Below are positions 11,381 through 20,633 of a stretch of 64,000 nucleotides of DNA, piece by piece. Position 1 is the first letter of the stretch. Each line of letters opens with the position of its first letter. The notes under the pieces are model-generated. The model was not told where the DNA came from. It ran no database searches and worked only from the letters and a program-made list of their open reading frames with translations. This DNA is from Sphingosinicella sp. BN140058. GTDB lineage: Bacteria; Pseudomonadota; Alphaproteobacteria; Sphingomonadales; Sphingomonadaceae. The position numbers were made by a program, and so were the translations under genes. The DNA is taken from NCBI RefSeq assembly GCF_004135585.1, contig NZ_CP035501.1:1847001-1911000 (forward strand), written 5' to 3'.

Positions 11381-12793
11381 ATGGCCAGCGACGCGGGCAA
11401 GATTCTGAGCCGGATCAAGGACGAAGAGATCGAGTGGGTCGATCTTCGCTTCACCGATCCCAAGGGCAAGTGGCAGCATCTGTCGATGGTCGCCTCGGCG
11501 ATCGACGAGGATCAGCTGACCGATGGCTTCATGTTCGACGGTTCGTCCATCGAGGGCTGGAAGGCGATCAACGAAAGCGACATGATCCTCAAACCGGATC
11601 TGGACGCGGTCTATGTCGATCCGTTCTCGGCAACGCCGATGATGATCCTGTTCTGCGACATCGTCGATCCGGGCACCGGCGAACTTTATGCCCGCGACCC
11701 GCGCTCGACCGCCAAGCGGGCCGAAGCCTATCTCAAGACCACCGGCATCGGTGACACCGTGTTCGTCGGCCCGGAAGCCGAATTCTTCATGTTCGACGAC
11801 GTGCGGTTCGAGGACAGCTACAACGCTTCCTATTACCGCATCGACGACATCGAGCTGCCGACCAACAGCGGCCGCGAATATGATGTCGGCAACCTCGGCC
11901 ACCGTCCGCGCGCCAAGGGCGGCTACTTCCCGGTCGCGCCGGTCGACAGCGCCGTCGACATCCGCGGCGAGATGGTCTCGACCATGCTCGAAATGGGCCT
12001 GCCCTGCGACAAGCACCACCATGAGGTGGCGGCTGCGCAGCACGAACTCGGCCTCACCTATGGCAAGCTGGTCGAGACCGCCGACCGCATGCAGATCTAC
12101 AAATATGTCGTGCACATGGTCGCCAATGCCTATGGCAAGACCGCGACCTTCATGCCCAAGCCGATCAAGGCGGACAATGGTTCGGGCATGCACACCCACA
12201 TGTCGATCTGGAACGGCGGCAAGCCGCTGTTCGCCGGCAACGGCTATGCCGGCCTGTCCGAGACCGCCTTGTTCTTCATCGGCGGCGTGATCAAGCACGC
12301 CAAGGCGCTCAACGCCTTCACCAATCCGACCACGAACAGCTACAAGCGCCTGGTTCCGGGCTTCGAAGCGCCGGTGCTGCTCGCCTATTCGAGCCGCAAT
12401 CGTTCCGCCTCCTGCCGCATCCCCTACGGCACCGGCGAGAAGGCCAAGCGCGTCGAATTCCGCTTCCCGGACGCGCTCGCCAATCCGTATCTTGCCTATG
12501 CAGCGATCCTGATGGCCGGCCTCGACGGCATCCAGAACCGCATCCATCCGGGCGACCCGATGGACAAGAACCTCTACGACCTGCCGCCGCAGGAACTCGT
12601 CCAGGTTCCGACCGTCTGCGGCTCGCTGCGCGAGGCGCTGAATTCGCTCGAAGCGGACCACGACTTCCTGACCAAGGGCGACGTGTTCACCGAGGACCAG
12701 ATCGACGCCTATATCGAGATCAAGTGGCAGGACCAGCTGCGCTGGGAAACCACGCCGAGCCCGGTCGAATACGACATGTATTATTCGAGCTGA
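11381..12793 (+). CDS. glnA: Glutamine synthetase type I
   Basis: A 470-residue enzyme from the ATG at 11381, the usual length for GSI. It makes glutamine from glutamate, ammonia and ATP in the cytoplasm. Visible signatures are [11 protein letters not shown] near the N-terminus, the metal-site region [26 protein letters not shown] for ATP binding, and [21 protein letters not shown] holds Tyr399, the expected adenylylation site, so the enzyme should be the GSI-beta form controlled by GlnE together with P-II from the gene just upstream. AAAGGA precedes the start by about 10 nt. A strong intrinsic terminator follows the stop. Confidence 0.98.
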   Translation: MASDAGKILSRIKDEEIEWVDLRFTDPKGKWQHLSMVASAIDEDQLTDGFMFDGSSIEGWKAINESDMILKPDLDAVYVDPFSATPMMILFCDIVDPGTGELYARDPRSTAKRAEAYLKTTGIGDTVFVGPEAEFFMFDDVRFEDSYNASYYRIDDIELPTNSGREYDVGNLGHRPRAKGGYFPVAPVDSAVDIRGEMVSTMLEMGLPCDKHHHEVAAAQHELGLTYGKLVETADRMQIYKYVVHMVANAYGKTATFMPKPIKADNGSGMHTHMSIWNGGKPLFAGNGYAGLSETALFFIGGVIKHAKALNAFTNPTTNSYKRLVPGFEAPVLLAYSSRNRSASCRIPYGTGEKAKRVEFRFPDALANPYLAYAAILMAGLDGIQNRIHPGDPMDKNLYDLPPQELVQVPTVCGSLREALNSLEADHDFLTKGDVFTEDQIDAYIEIKWQDQLRWETTPSPVEYDMYYSS

Positions 12794-12820
12794 GCTTCGG
12801 CTTCCTCGAAGCGAGCAAGG

Positions 12821-12856
12821 GGCCTCCGTCCGGGACACCGGGCGGAGGCCTTCTTC
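12821..12856 (+). terminator. Rho-independent terminator of glnA
   Basis: Bases 12821-12833 and 12838-12850 pair over 13 positions (GGCCTCCG against CGGAGGCC, with one G-T pair further in) around a GACA loop. TTCTTCGTT follows immediately. It begins 28 nt after the glnA stop. Confidence 0.8.
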
Positions 12857-12990
12857 GTTGCCGCGCAGCAGGCGGCAGGAGGCCTCTTGAAGCCGCGTTT
12901 ACCGGTCGCGAAACCCTTGTGAACTCAGCAGGTTGAACTATGTTCGTCGACGGGGATCGGCGACGGCGCCGTGGTGGGGAGAATTCTGGA

Positions 12991-15810
12991 ATGCGTCACG
13001 TTCATCCTCTCTGCGCCGGGGTCGCGCTCGCCCTGGCGGCACCCGTCCTCGCCGCTGCACCGACAACGTTCGACGCCCGTGGCGCGATCGTCTCCGATCT
13101 GAAGGCGGATCCCGCGGTACGCTTCGGAATGCTGCCCAACGGCATGCGCTATCAGATCCTGCGCAATGCGACGCCGCCGCACAATGCCTCGCTGCGCCTG
13201 CGGATCGACGTCGGCTCGATGTACGAGCGCGAGGACCAGCGTGGCCTTGCGCATTTCATCGAGCATATGGTGCTGAACGGGACGAAGAACGTGCCCGAGG
13301 GCGAGATGATCAGGCGGCTCGAGCGCGCCGGCCTGAAATTCGGCCCGGACACCAATGCCTCGACCGATTTCGATCAGACGGTCTACATGCTCGACCTTCC
13401 CGAAACCGACGCCGAGACGGTCGACACCGCTCTGTTCCTGCTCCGCGAGGTCGCCGGAGAGGCGACGTTCGCGCCTTCGGCGATCGAAAGCGAGCGCGGC
13501 ATCGTGCTGTCCGAAGAGCGGACCCGCGCCACCCCGCAATTGCGCAATGCCGAGGACGAACTCTCCTACCTGCTGAAGGGCGACATCCTTCCCGCCCGCC
13601 TCCCGATCGGCAAGACCGAGGTGCTGAAGAGCGCACCCCAGGCCGCGTTCCGCGAATTCTACGACGCTTACTATCGGCCGGAGCGCGCGACATTGATCGC
13701 GGTCGGCGACTTCGACATTGACGCGATCGAAAAGAAGATTCGGGCGCAGTTCGGCAGTTGGACGGCGCGCGGCAGGGCCGGGCCGGAGCTCGCCCCCTCC
13801 CGCATCGCCACGCGGGCCGCGGAGAGCCACGCCTTCATCGATCCCGGCGTGCCCAGCCGCGTCTCGCTGAGCTGGGTGGCGCCGCCGGACCTGCGGCCGG
13901 ACAGCCGCGCCGTCCGCAGCGAGGATCTGCTCCCGGCGCTCGCCATCCGGATCCTCAATCGCCGCTTCCAGCGGATCGGCGCCGAGGCCGAGGCCCCGTT
14001 CGTGTTCGCGGGCGGCGGCAGCAGCGAGCAGGCGGAGCGCGCCGAGATCAGCCAGGTGACCGGCATTGCCAAGCCGGGCAAGTGGAAGGAGACGCTTGCC
14101 GCGCTGGAGCAGGAGCAGAGACGCGCCGCCCGGTTCGGCTTCACCCAGGCCGAACTGGATCGGGAGATTGCGGAGATCCGCACCGCTCTGGTCAACGCCG
14201 CTGCCGGTGCCGGCACCCGTCCCTCGAACGCGCTTGCGCAGGCGATGCTCTCGGCGGTGGACGAAAAGACCGTGTTCCAGTCGCCGGCGGACGTGCTCGC
14301 CGATTTCGATCGCGCGGTGAAGGGTCTGACCGCCGCGCAGGTCAGCGCCGCTTATGCCGGGAAATTCGCCGGCAGCCCCCTCGTCTACCTGACGGCGCCG
14401 ACGCCGCTCGACGGCGGAGAGCCGGCCCTGCTCGCGGCCTACCAGGCATCGGCGGGAACCCCGATCAGCGCGGGCGCGGCGCGGCAGGCCTCGGCCTGGC
14501 CCTACCAGTCGTTCGGAAAGCCCGGCGGCATTGCCGAGCGCAAGCAGATCGAGAGTCTCGGAGTCACGACCGTTCACTTCGCGAACGGCGTGCGGCTCAC
14601 CGTCAAGCCGACGGACTTCCGCAAGGACGAGATCCTGGTCTCGGTCCGCCTCGGCAACGGCAATCTCGACGTCACCCCCGCGGCAAGCGTGCCGGCGTTC
14701 ATGCTCGCCTCGGGCGCCTACGGCCTCGGCGGGCTCGGCAAGATCAGCCAGGAGGACATGCAGGAGGCGCTGACCAGCAAGGTGTTCGGTGCCGATTTCG
14801 GCATCGGCGACGATGCCTTCATGCTCGGCGGTCGCACCCGGCCGTCGGATCTCGCCACCCAGTTGCAGGTGCTGGCGGCCTACGCGACCGATCCGGCGCT
14901 GCGCCCTGCCGCCTGGGACCGTCTTCGGGCGATCGGGGATCCGATCCACGATCAGCTGCAGAGCACGCCGGCGGGGGTGTTCAACCGCGATTCCGGGCTG
15001 CTCCTCCACGGCGGCGACAAACGCTGGGCGTTCCCGACCCGGCAGGACATCGCCGGCGCGGATTTGGCCGCGGCAAAGGCGCTGACCGCGGGACCGCTCG
15101 CAACCGGACCGATCGAGATCGTCATGGTCGGCGACGTTTCGGCCGACGATGCGGTGCGTCAGGTTGCAGCGACCTTCGGCGCGCTGCCGCCGCGCAAGCC
15201 CGATCCGGTCACCCCGGAAGCCGGGCATATCGCCTTTCCGGCCCCCGGCCTGGTGCGCACCACCCACAAGGGCCGCGCCGACCAGGGGCTCGCCTTCATT
15301 GCCTGGCCGACCAGCGACTTCTATTCCGATCAGAAGCGGACGCGGACCCTCAACCTGCTTGGCCAGGTGTTGCAGCTGCGTCTCACCGACGAGATCCGCG
15401 AGAAGCAGGGCACCACCTACAGCCCGAATGCCGGGCACAGCGCGTCCGAGACCTTCAAAAGCTATGGCTATCTCGCCGCACAGATCGAGGCGCCGCCGGA
15501 AAAGCTCGACGGCTTCCTCGCCGATGCCGCCAGGATCGCGGCCTCGCTCCGCACCACTCCTGTCGACACCGACGAGCTCCAGCGCGCACGCAAGCCGCTG
15601 ATCGAGAACATCGTCCGGCAGAAGGCGAGCAATCAATGGTGGCTGTCGGAGCTTGCCAACGTCCAGACGAACCCTGGCGTCGCCACCAGCATCGAAGACG
15701 GCATCTCTCAATATCAGGCGATCACCGCGGCGGATTTGCAGACGGCGGCGCAGACCTATCTGGTCGATGCCAAGGCCTGGAAGATGGAGATCGTGCCCGA
15801 GACGAAATGA
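12991..15810 (+). CDS. M16 family zinc metallopeptidase, secreted
   Basis: A 939-residue protein started at the ATG at 12991, which has GGGGAGAA upstream and then a signal peptide (HPLCAGVALALAAPVLAA). The first M16 domain has the inverted zinc motif HFIEH (His88, Glu91, His92) within LAHFIEHMVLNGTKN, and the downstream ESERGIVLSEE supplies the third ligand. A second, inactive M16-like half (about residues 530-900) has KGRADQGLAFIAW and LRLTDEIREKQGTTYSP, the usual partner domain that closes the peptide chamber. Such periplasmic M16B enzymes degrade short peptides. Its length and two-domain layout are normal. It converges on the PilZ gene. Confidence 0.92.
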   Translation: MRHVHPLCAGVALALAAPVLAAAPTTFDARGAIVSDLKADPAVRFGMLPNGMRYQILRNATPPHNASLRLRIDVGSMYEREDQRGLAHFIEHMVLNGTKNVPEGEMIRRLERAGLKFGPDTNASTDFDQTVYMLDLPETDAETVDTALFLLREVAGEATFAPSAIESERGIVLSEERTRATPQLRNAEDELSYLLKGDILPARLPIGKTEVLKSAPQAAFREFYDAYYRPERATLIAVGDFDIDAIEKKIRAQFGSWTARGRAGPELAPSRIATRAAESHAFIDPGVPSRVSLSWVAPPDLRPDSRAVRSEDLLPALAIRILNRRFQRIGAEAEAPFVFAGGGSSEQAERAEISQVTGIAKPGKWKETLAALEQEQRRAARFGFTQAELDREIAEIRTALVNAAAGAGTRPSNALAQAMLSAVDEKTVFQSPADVLADFDRAVKGLTAAQVSAAYAGKFAGSPLVYLTAPTPLDGGEPALLAAYQASAGTPISAGAARQASAWPYQSFGKPGGIAERKQIESLGVTTVHFANGVRLTVKPTDFRKDEILVSVRLGNGNLDVTPAASVPAFMLASGAYGLGGLGKISQEDMQEALTSKVFGADFGIGDDAFMLGGRTRPSDLATQLQVLAAYATDPALRPAAWDRLRAIGDPIHDQLQSTPAGVFNRDSGLLLHGGDKRWAFPTRQDIAGADLAAAKALTAGPLATGPIEIVMVGDVSADDAVRQVAATFGALPPRKPDPVTPEAGHIAFPAPGLVRTTHKGRADQGLAFIAWPTSDFYSDQKRTRTLNLLGQVLQLRLTDEIREKQGTTYSPNAGHSASETFKSYGYLAAQIEAPPEKLDGFLADAARIAASLRTTPVDTDELQRARKPLIENIVRQKASNQWWLSELANVQTNPGVATSIEDGISQYQAITAADLQTAAQTYLVDAKAWKMEIVPETK

Positions 15811-15837
15811 GGCGGCCAGGCGTCTCGCGGTAGCTCA

Positions 15838-15908
15838 GAGCCTTGATTTAGAGCCTGATTTACACCTTAGGTCGGAGCATGAGGCTGCGACCTAAGATGA
15901 TCAGGCTC
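15838..15908. repeat. Nested inverted repeats between convergent M16 and PilZ genes
   Basis: An outer stem pairs GAGCCTGAT (15851-15859) with ATCAGGCTC (15900-15908), the last two bases falling in the PilZ stop codon. An inner stem pairs CTTAGGTCG (15866-15874) with CGACCTAAG (15888-15896). A tandem AGAGCC(T)TGATTT precedes it. It sits exactly between converging genes, so a bidirectional terminator is the likely role. Confidence 0.55.
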
Positions 15909-16335
15909 ATGCGGCGTTGCCCTGGGCACGCGTGGTATCGGCGAGAAGCTTCTGCCGGGGCGGCGCTTCGGCGGTGCGACGGCCCGAGCGCCTTGCCCTG
16001 GAGCGCTCGACGAGCAACTCGGCCAGCGCCTCGCGCCGTTCGCTGAGCGTCCATCGGCAGCAGCCGAGATCGATCGGGACGTAGAAGCGGGCGCCGAACT
16101 GGTGGGCCTTGCACCATTCCACCTGCGCCTCGACCGGGCCGACGCCGGGAACATCGAGCGAGACGCTGCCTCCGGGCTGCAGCCGCGCCTCGCATCGGGC
16201 GCGGAAGCCGAGCTCGGAGAGATCGAGCATCGTCACCTCGACGTTGCTCCAGTCGTTCGGCCGCAGCCGTGCCGGTGCGTCGAGAGACAGGCGCTCCGCT
16301 TTCCGCGCGCGGTCTCCGTCGAGCTCCGATCCCAT
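15907..16335 (-). CDS. PilZ domain protein (predicted c-di-GMP binding)
   Basis: A 142-residue protein. I start it at the ATG at 16335, because AGGTGG lies just upstream; an in-frame ATG at 16347 is possible. Both PilZ nucleotide-binding motifs are present: RxxxR as R11-KAE-R15, and DxSxxG as DLSELG (residues 38-43). The barrel continues through VSLDVPGVGPVEAQVEWCKAHQFGARFYVPI. A basic tail of ~40 residues (RSRARRSGRRTAEAPPRQK) follows. PilZ proteins bind c-di-GMP and act as effectors on motility, polysaccharide or transcription. It is 77 nt downstream of tamB on the same strand and may share its transcript. Confidence 0.88.
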   Translation of the reverse strand: MGSELDGDRARKAERLSLDAPARLRPNDWSNVEVTMLDLSELGFRARCEARLQPGGSVSLDVPGVGPVEAQVEWCKAHQFGARFYVPIDLGCCRWTLSERREALAELLVERSRARRSGRRTAEAPPRQKLLADTTRAQGNAA

Positions 16336-16412
16336 GATCCACCTCATGCGTTCGCTCGGAGAGTTTACGCCGCAGCCGTTAATGAATTGCTGCGCCGCCT
16401 TGAAAAGGCTCG

Positions 16413-19400
16413 CTAATAATCTTTCGAAACGCGGACGTTCACGCTTTCGCGGCCGATCGTCGAGATGCTGGAGAGCAGCGAGAGCCACCGCGTGATCTGA
16501 TATTCGACCATCGTCGCCGAATAGCCCCGAGCGTCGGTGACCACTTCGACATAGACGCGGCGACCAAGATATTTGCCGGCCGCGATCGCGGTGCCCTGGC
16601 CGGTGGTGAGATCGGCCGGGACGATGCGCAAGCGGTCGAGGCCGGTGGCGCTGCGCACGGCGTTGATCGGATCCAGCCCGCCGCCGCTGTTGTTGAGCGA
16701 CGCGACCGCGGCGGCGAGCTGCAGCGCCTCCGGTGCCGACAAATTGGTGATCGAGGTGCCGAACAGCAGGCGGCTCAGCAATTCGTCCTGCGGCAGAGCC
16801 GGCGTGCTGGTGAAGGCGATCTCCGGCTGCAGTCCGCGGCCGGTGACCCGGATGACCGCGTTCAGCCCCTGGATGCCGCCCTCGGCGGTGATATCCAGCA
16901 CCGGGTTGATCGGAGTCTCGCCAAGGAAGCGGATCTGGCCGCGTTCGAGATCGAAGCGGCGGCCGGCGAAATCGTAGGTGCCGCGCACGAGATCGGCACG
17001 GCCGCTGATCCGTGGCTCGGTGACCGTTCCCGCGACCTTGAGGTCGGCGCTCCATTCGCTGTTGATGCCGAGGCCGGTGACGGTCAGCCGGCCCGGCGCA
17101 TCGACGTCGAGGTCCAGCGTCCATGGCGTCAGGCGCCGCGGCACCGCACGCTCGTCTGCGGGCCGCTTGACCTCACGGACCGGCAACCGCGTGATCTGGG
17201 TGGCGGCGGCCGCGCTGCCGAGCCGGAAGCTGCCGCCGACCAGCCGGATCTTGCCGGAGATGCTGCCATCCTCCCCGTCCGAGCGGATCGCGATCGGCCC
17301 GGTGACCTGGGCACGGATGTCGTCGCGATCGAGCAATTGCGCCGCCTGCGCTTGAAGCGCGATGTCCATGCCGAACCCTTTCGGGCCGGCAAGATCGAGG
17401 GTAGCGCGGCCGGTGACGGTGCCGCCGCGCTTGGTCGCACCGCTGAAGCTGTCGAGGACGAGCCGCGACCCGCCGAACCGACCCGTGGCGCGGACATTGT
17501 CGATCACCATGCCGGTGACCGCGCTTTCCAGCCGCGCACCCTCCGCGCGGAGCGATCCGCGTATCTGGGGATTGGCGAGCGTGCCGCGAGCATCGGCGCC
17601 GACCGCGACCGGACCGCTGACGTCGAGCAGTTCGACTCCGGTGAGCCGCCACAGCGTGTCGGCGGGCCCGTTGTAGCGGATCTGCGCGAACATCGGTGCC
17701 GCGGCCAGCCGCTCGCCGATATTGCCGGTGCCGCCGACCGGCGACAGCCGCGCCTGCGCCCGCCCGACGGTTCGGCCTTCGCTGACCGCGACCGCCCGTA
17801 TCCCTGCATTGCCGTTCTGCAATCGGGCGACGACGCCGATGTCGACCGGCCGCGACGACAGCACCAGCCCCGACCGGGTGAGCCCGCGGACGCGCAGATT
17901 GGCATCGCCGCTCGGTTGGCCGCCGTCCGCCGGGAAGCGGTAAGCAAGCGTGCCCGAGGCGGAGCCGCCGAGACCGAGCTCGGGCCAGCCGATGTCGAGC
18001 ACCGACAGCGGCATCGCGTCCACGCGGGCATTGAGCTCCGTGCCCGCGCTGCCCCACAGGCCGGAGACGGTGGCATTGCCGCCGGCGAAGCGCAGAGCGG
18101 CCTCGCGCAGCCGCCAGCCGTCGCCTTCGCGGGTCAGCGAAGCCGGGCGAACAAGCTCGATCGCGCGCCGATCGATCGCACCGCGGCCGCTCAGGCGGAT
18201 CTGGTTCGGCGCGAAATCGACGATCGTCTCGAAGCTGAAATTGCGTCCACGCGTCCCGGATATCTGCGCCTTCACCTGGCCGGTGCCGCCGCGCATGCTG
18301 CCTGTGGCGGTGAGATTGGCGATCGACAGCGGCCCGCGGCTGAGGCCGCGCGCGACCAGGCTGCCCTCGAGCGAGACGCCGGCCGGATCGAGGATCGCGA
18401 CACCGCGCAGCCGGCCGCTGCGGATGGCGATCGGCGGCGGCCCGGCGAAGCGGGCATTGGCGGCGGTAAGATCGGCGGCGATCCGCTGACGGTCGTTCCA
18501 CGGACTGAAATCCAGCCGGCCGCTGAGCCCGCCCCCGGAGATGTCGAGCCGCCCGGTGAGGCCGCCCGGATCGGAGCGCAGGCTGCCCGCGGCATGGGTG
18601 TTCGACGCGTCGAGCGCGGCAATCTGAACGATCGCGGGCGCACCCTTGGGCAGCAGGATCGCGCCGGTCGAGGTGAACGGGCCGAGATGCGAGCCGCCCT
18701 GCGCGCGATAGGCATAGCCTAGAGCCGTTGGATCGAGGCCGATCTGAACGTTCGACAGGCCGAGCGCCTCGTTGGGGCGGGCGAGCCGCAACGCGATGCG
18801 CGGTCGCTCGATCCGGCCGTCCAGAGTCATCGTAAACGACGCGTAGGTCGCCTGCTGTCCGCCGCCCTCGAAGAAGAAGGTGCCGTCGGTGCGGCGGAGC
18901 GCGGTTCCGGCGATGCGGATTGAGGGTGCGGTCAGGCGCAGATTGCGGAAATGCAGCACCTTGTCGGTGCCGCGGACGAGATCCGCCTCGAGGCTCGGCA
19001 GCCCGCCGGCGAGCCCAGCGAGAAAGCGGTTGTCGAAGCGGCGGACCCAGGCGCGGCCCTTGCCGGTGACGATCGAGCCCTTGCCGCCCGGGCCCGGCAC
19101 CACGCGCAATTCGCTGGTCACGTCGACGATGCCGAGATCGGGGATGTAGTAACGGGTGACGCCGCCTGACAGGACGACATCGTAGCGGCCGGTGGCGAGA
19201 TCGACGAGCAGGCTGACCTTGCCCTTGAGCTTGTCGGACGTGAGGCTGAGCCCCTCCCCGATCAATGCCTTCGGCGTGAGCTTGAGCAGACCTTCCACGC
19301 GCAGGTTGGCGAGGATCGCGCCGGCGATCGGTCCTTCGCCGGTCACCCGCCGCGCGGCGAACAGGGCCGGGATGCTGACCGGCATCTTCGACCATTTCCC

Positions 19401-20633
19401 GCGCCCTTCGAGCCGAGCATCATCGAAGCCGGTATTCTTGAACGCGATGTGGGGTGAGGTAATCCGATAGGCGAAGCCGAACGTCTTGAACGGACCGTCG
19501 AGAAGCAGGGTCAGGCGCACCTTCTGACCGCTCATGGTGTCGATCAGGGCCGGCGGACGCAGAAGATCGGCGCCGATCCGCACCTGACGAAATCGGCTGC
19601 CGGCGAGATCGATCGTGCCGGCACCCTCCAGCTTCAGCGCCGCCGAACGCGCGGAGAGGCGGCCGGCAAGCCGGCGATCGGCGAAGGTGGCGTTGCCGGC
19701 GATCGTCACACGCGGGGCCGTCATCCGCGCCTTGGCGCCGGTCCAAAACTGGCCGGGAGTTGCCCAGCCGTTGAGGCCGTAGCGACCCGCCTCGGCGGTC
19801 AGCACGAGCTCGGCCGTGCGGCGGCCGGAGAGATCGAACTGGGCCTTGCCGCGCCAGGCGCTCCAGCGTCCCTCGCCCGCGATCACCAGCGCCATTGGCC
19901 GCTGTGTGCCGACGATCGCGCCGATCACGCTGTTGGCCGGTGCCGCCAGACGGACGTCCAGATCGAAACGATCGCGATCCGGCTCGGCATCGAGGGTCAG
20001 CGCGAGCCGGTCGCCGCCACCCTTGACCTCCGCATCGAGGCGGACGAGCGCCCGCCCGGCACGAATGTCCGCCTCTCCCGCGACCCTCGCGATCCGCGCC
20101 TGCCCGGTGACGGCCTTGCCGATATTGAGGGTTGCGATCCGCAGCCGCCCGACATGGATATCGAAGCCGGGCAGGATCGGCTTCGGCTCAGGCGAAGGCC
20201 TGAGCTTTGGCAAGCGGTGGAGGGTGGCGAGGTCGCTTTCGAGATCGTGCACGATTAGCCGGTTGGTGATCCACCCTAGGGGTTGCCAGTCGACCTCGAT
20301 CAGAGCGGATTCGGCGAACAGCCCCTGCGGATCGTAGAGCCGGACGTCGCGCAACCTCGTATCGCCCCAGATCGAACCCTCGATGCGGCCGATGTGAATG
20401 CGAAGGCCCGAATTGGGCGCCATCGCGGCGATGCGATCGGCAAGGAAGCGATGGCCGGCGCCGGTATCGAGCAGGATGGCGGCGCTGCCGGCGAGCAGGA
20501 CGACGAGCAGCAGCAAGGCGACGGCGGCCTTGGCCAGCCGCGAGAGCCACCGCCTTTTCCTCCTGACGCGCACCACCTCCGGCTCGGCGCCGGCACGCGA
20601 TGCGTCGTCGACCGGCGCCGCGTCGTCGCTCAT
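16413..20633 (-). CDS. tamB: Translocation and assembly module subunit TamB
   Basis: About 1406 residues. The ATG at 20633 overlaps the tamA stop as TGATG, so the two are translationally coupled; the TTG one codon earlier is unlikely. A cytoplasmic basic stretch (RVRRKRRWLSRLAK) precedes a single membrane anchor (AAVALLLLVVLLAGSAAILL, residues ~32-51). A very long periplasmic beta-rich AsmA-like region follows, then the C-terminal DUF490 domain ending STIGRESVNVRVSKDY, with NPVLDITAEGG and ITNLSAPEALQLA as typical blocks. TamB spans the periplasm as a hydrophobic-grooved rod with TamA. It helps insert outer-membrane proteins and move phospholipids. Length is typical. Confidence 0.93.
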   Translation of the reverse strand: MSDDAAPVDDASRAGAEPEVVRVRRKRRWLSRLAKAAVALLLLVVLLAGSAAILLDTGAGHRFLADRIAAMAPNSGLRIHIGRIEGSIWGDTRLRDVRLYDPQGLFAESALIEVDWQPLGWITNRLIVHDLESDLATLHRLPKLRPSPEPKPILPGFDIHVGRLRIATLNIGKAVTGQARIARVAGEADIRAGRALVRLDAEVKGGGDRLALTLDAEPDRDRFDLDVRLAAPANSVIGAIVGTQRPMALVIAGEGRWSAWRGKAQFDLSGRRTAELVLTAEAGRYGLNGWATPGQFWTGAKARMTAPRVTIAGNATFADRRLAGRLSARSAALKLEGAGTIDLAGSRFRQVRIGADLLRPPALIDTMSGQKVRLTLLLDGPFKTFGFAYRITSPHIAFKNTGFDDARLEGRGKWSKMPVSIPALFAARRVTGEGPIAGAILANLRVEGLLKLTPKALIGEGLSLTSDKLKGKVSLLVDLATGRYDVVLSGGVTRYYIPDLGIVDVTSELRVVPGPGGKGSIVTGKGRAWVRRFDNRFLAGLAGGLPSLEADLVRGTDKVLHFRNLRLTAPSIRIAGTALRRTDGTFFFEGGGQQATYASFTMTLDGRIERPRIALRLARPNEALGLSNVQIGLDPTALGYAYRAQGGSHLGPFTSTGAILLPKGAPAIVQIAALDASNTHAAGSLRSDPGGLTGRLDISGGGLSGRLDFSPWNDRQRIAADLTAANARFAGPPPIAIRSGRLRGVAILDPAGVSLEGSLVARGLSRGPLSIANLTATGSMRGGTGQVKAQISGTRGRNFSFETIVDFAPNQIRLSGRGAIDRRAIELVRPASLTREGDGWRLREAALRFAGGNATVSGLWGSAGTELNARVDAMPLSVLDIGWPELGLGGSASGTLAYRFPADGGQPSGDANLRVRGLTRSGLVLSSRPVDIGVVARLQNGNAGIRAVAVSEGRTVGRAQARLSPVGGTGNIGERLAAAPMFAQIRYNGPADTLWRLTGVELLDVSGPVAVGADARGTLANPQIRGSLRAEGARLESAVTGMVIDNVRATGRFGGSRLVLDSFSGATKRGGTVTGRATLDLAGPKGFGMDIALQAQAAQLLDRDDIRAQVTGPIAIRSDGEDGSISGKIRLVGGSFRLGSAAAATQITRLPVREVKRPADERAVPRRLTPWTLDLDVDAPGRLTVTGLGINSEWSADLKVAGTVTEPRISGRADLVRGTYDFAGRRFDLERGQIRFLGETPINPVLDITAEGGIQGLNAVIRVTGRGLQPEIAFTSTPALPQDELLSRLLFGTSITNLSAPEALQLAAAVASLNNSGGGLDPINAVRSATGLDRLRIVPADLTTGQGTAIAAGKYLGRRVYVEVVTDARGYSATMVEYQITRWLSLLSSISTIGRESVNVRVSKDY

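Noticed and set aside
12925..15711. 928-codon minus-strand ORF opposite the M16 peptidase
   Set aside because: The plus strand has a full two-domain M16 protein with signal peptide. The minus frame is rich in Arg/Gly/Ala with no domain, a GC-driven shadow.
15830..15880. GCGGTAGCTCAG resembling the 5' part of a tRNA
   Set aside because: No acceptor pairing, anticodon stem or GTTCGA-type T-loop follows. The sequence is explained by the tandem and nested repeats.
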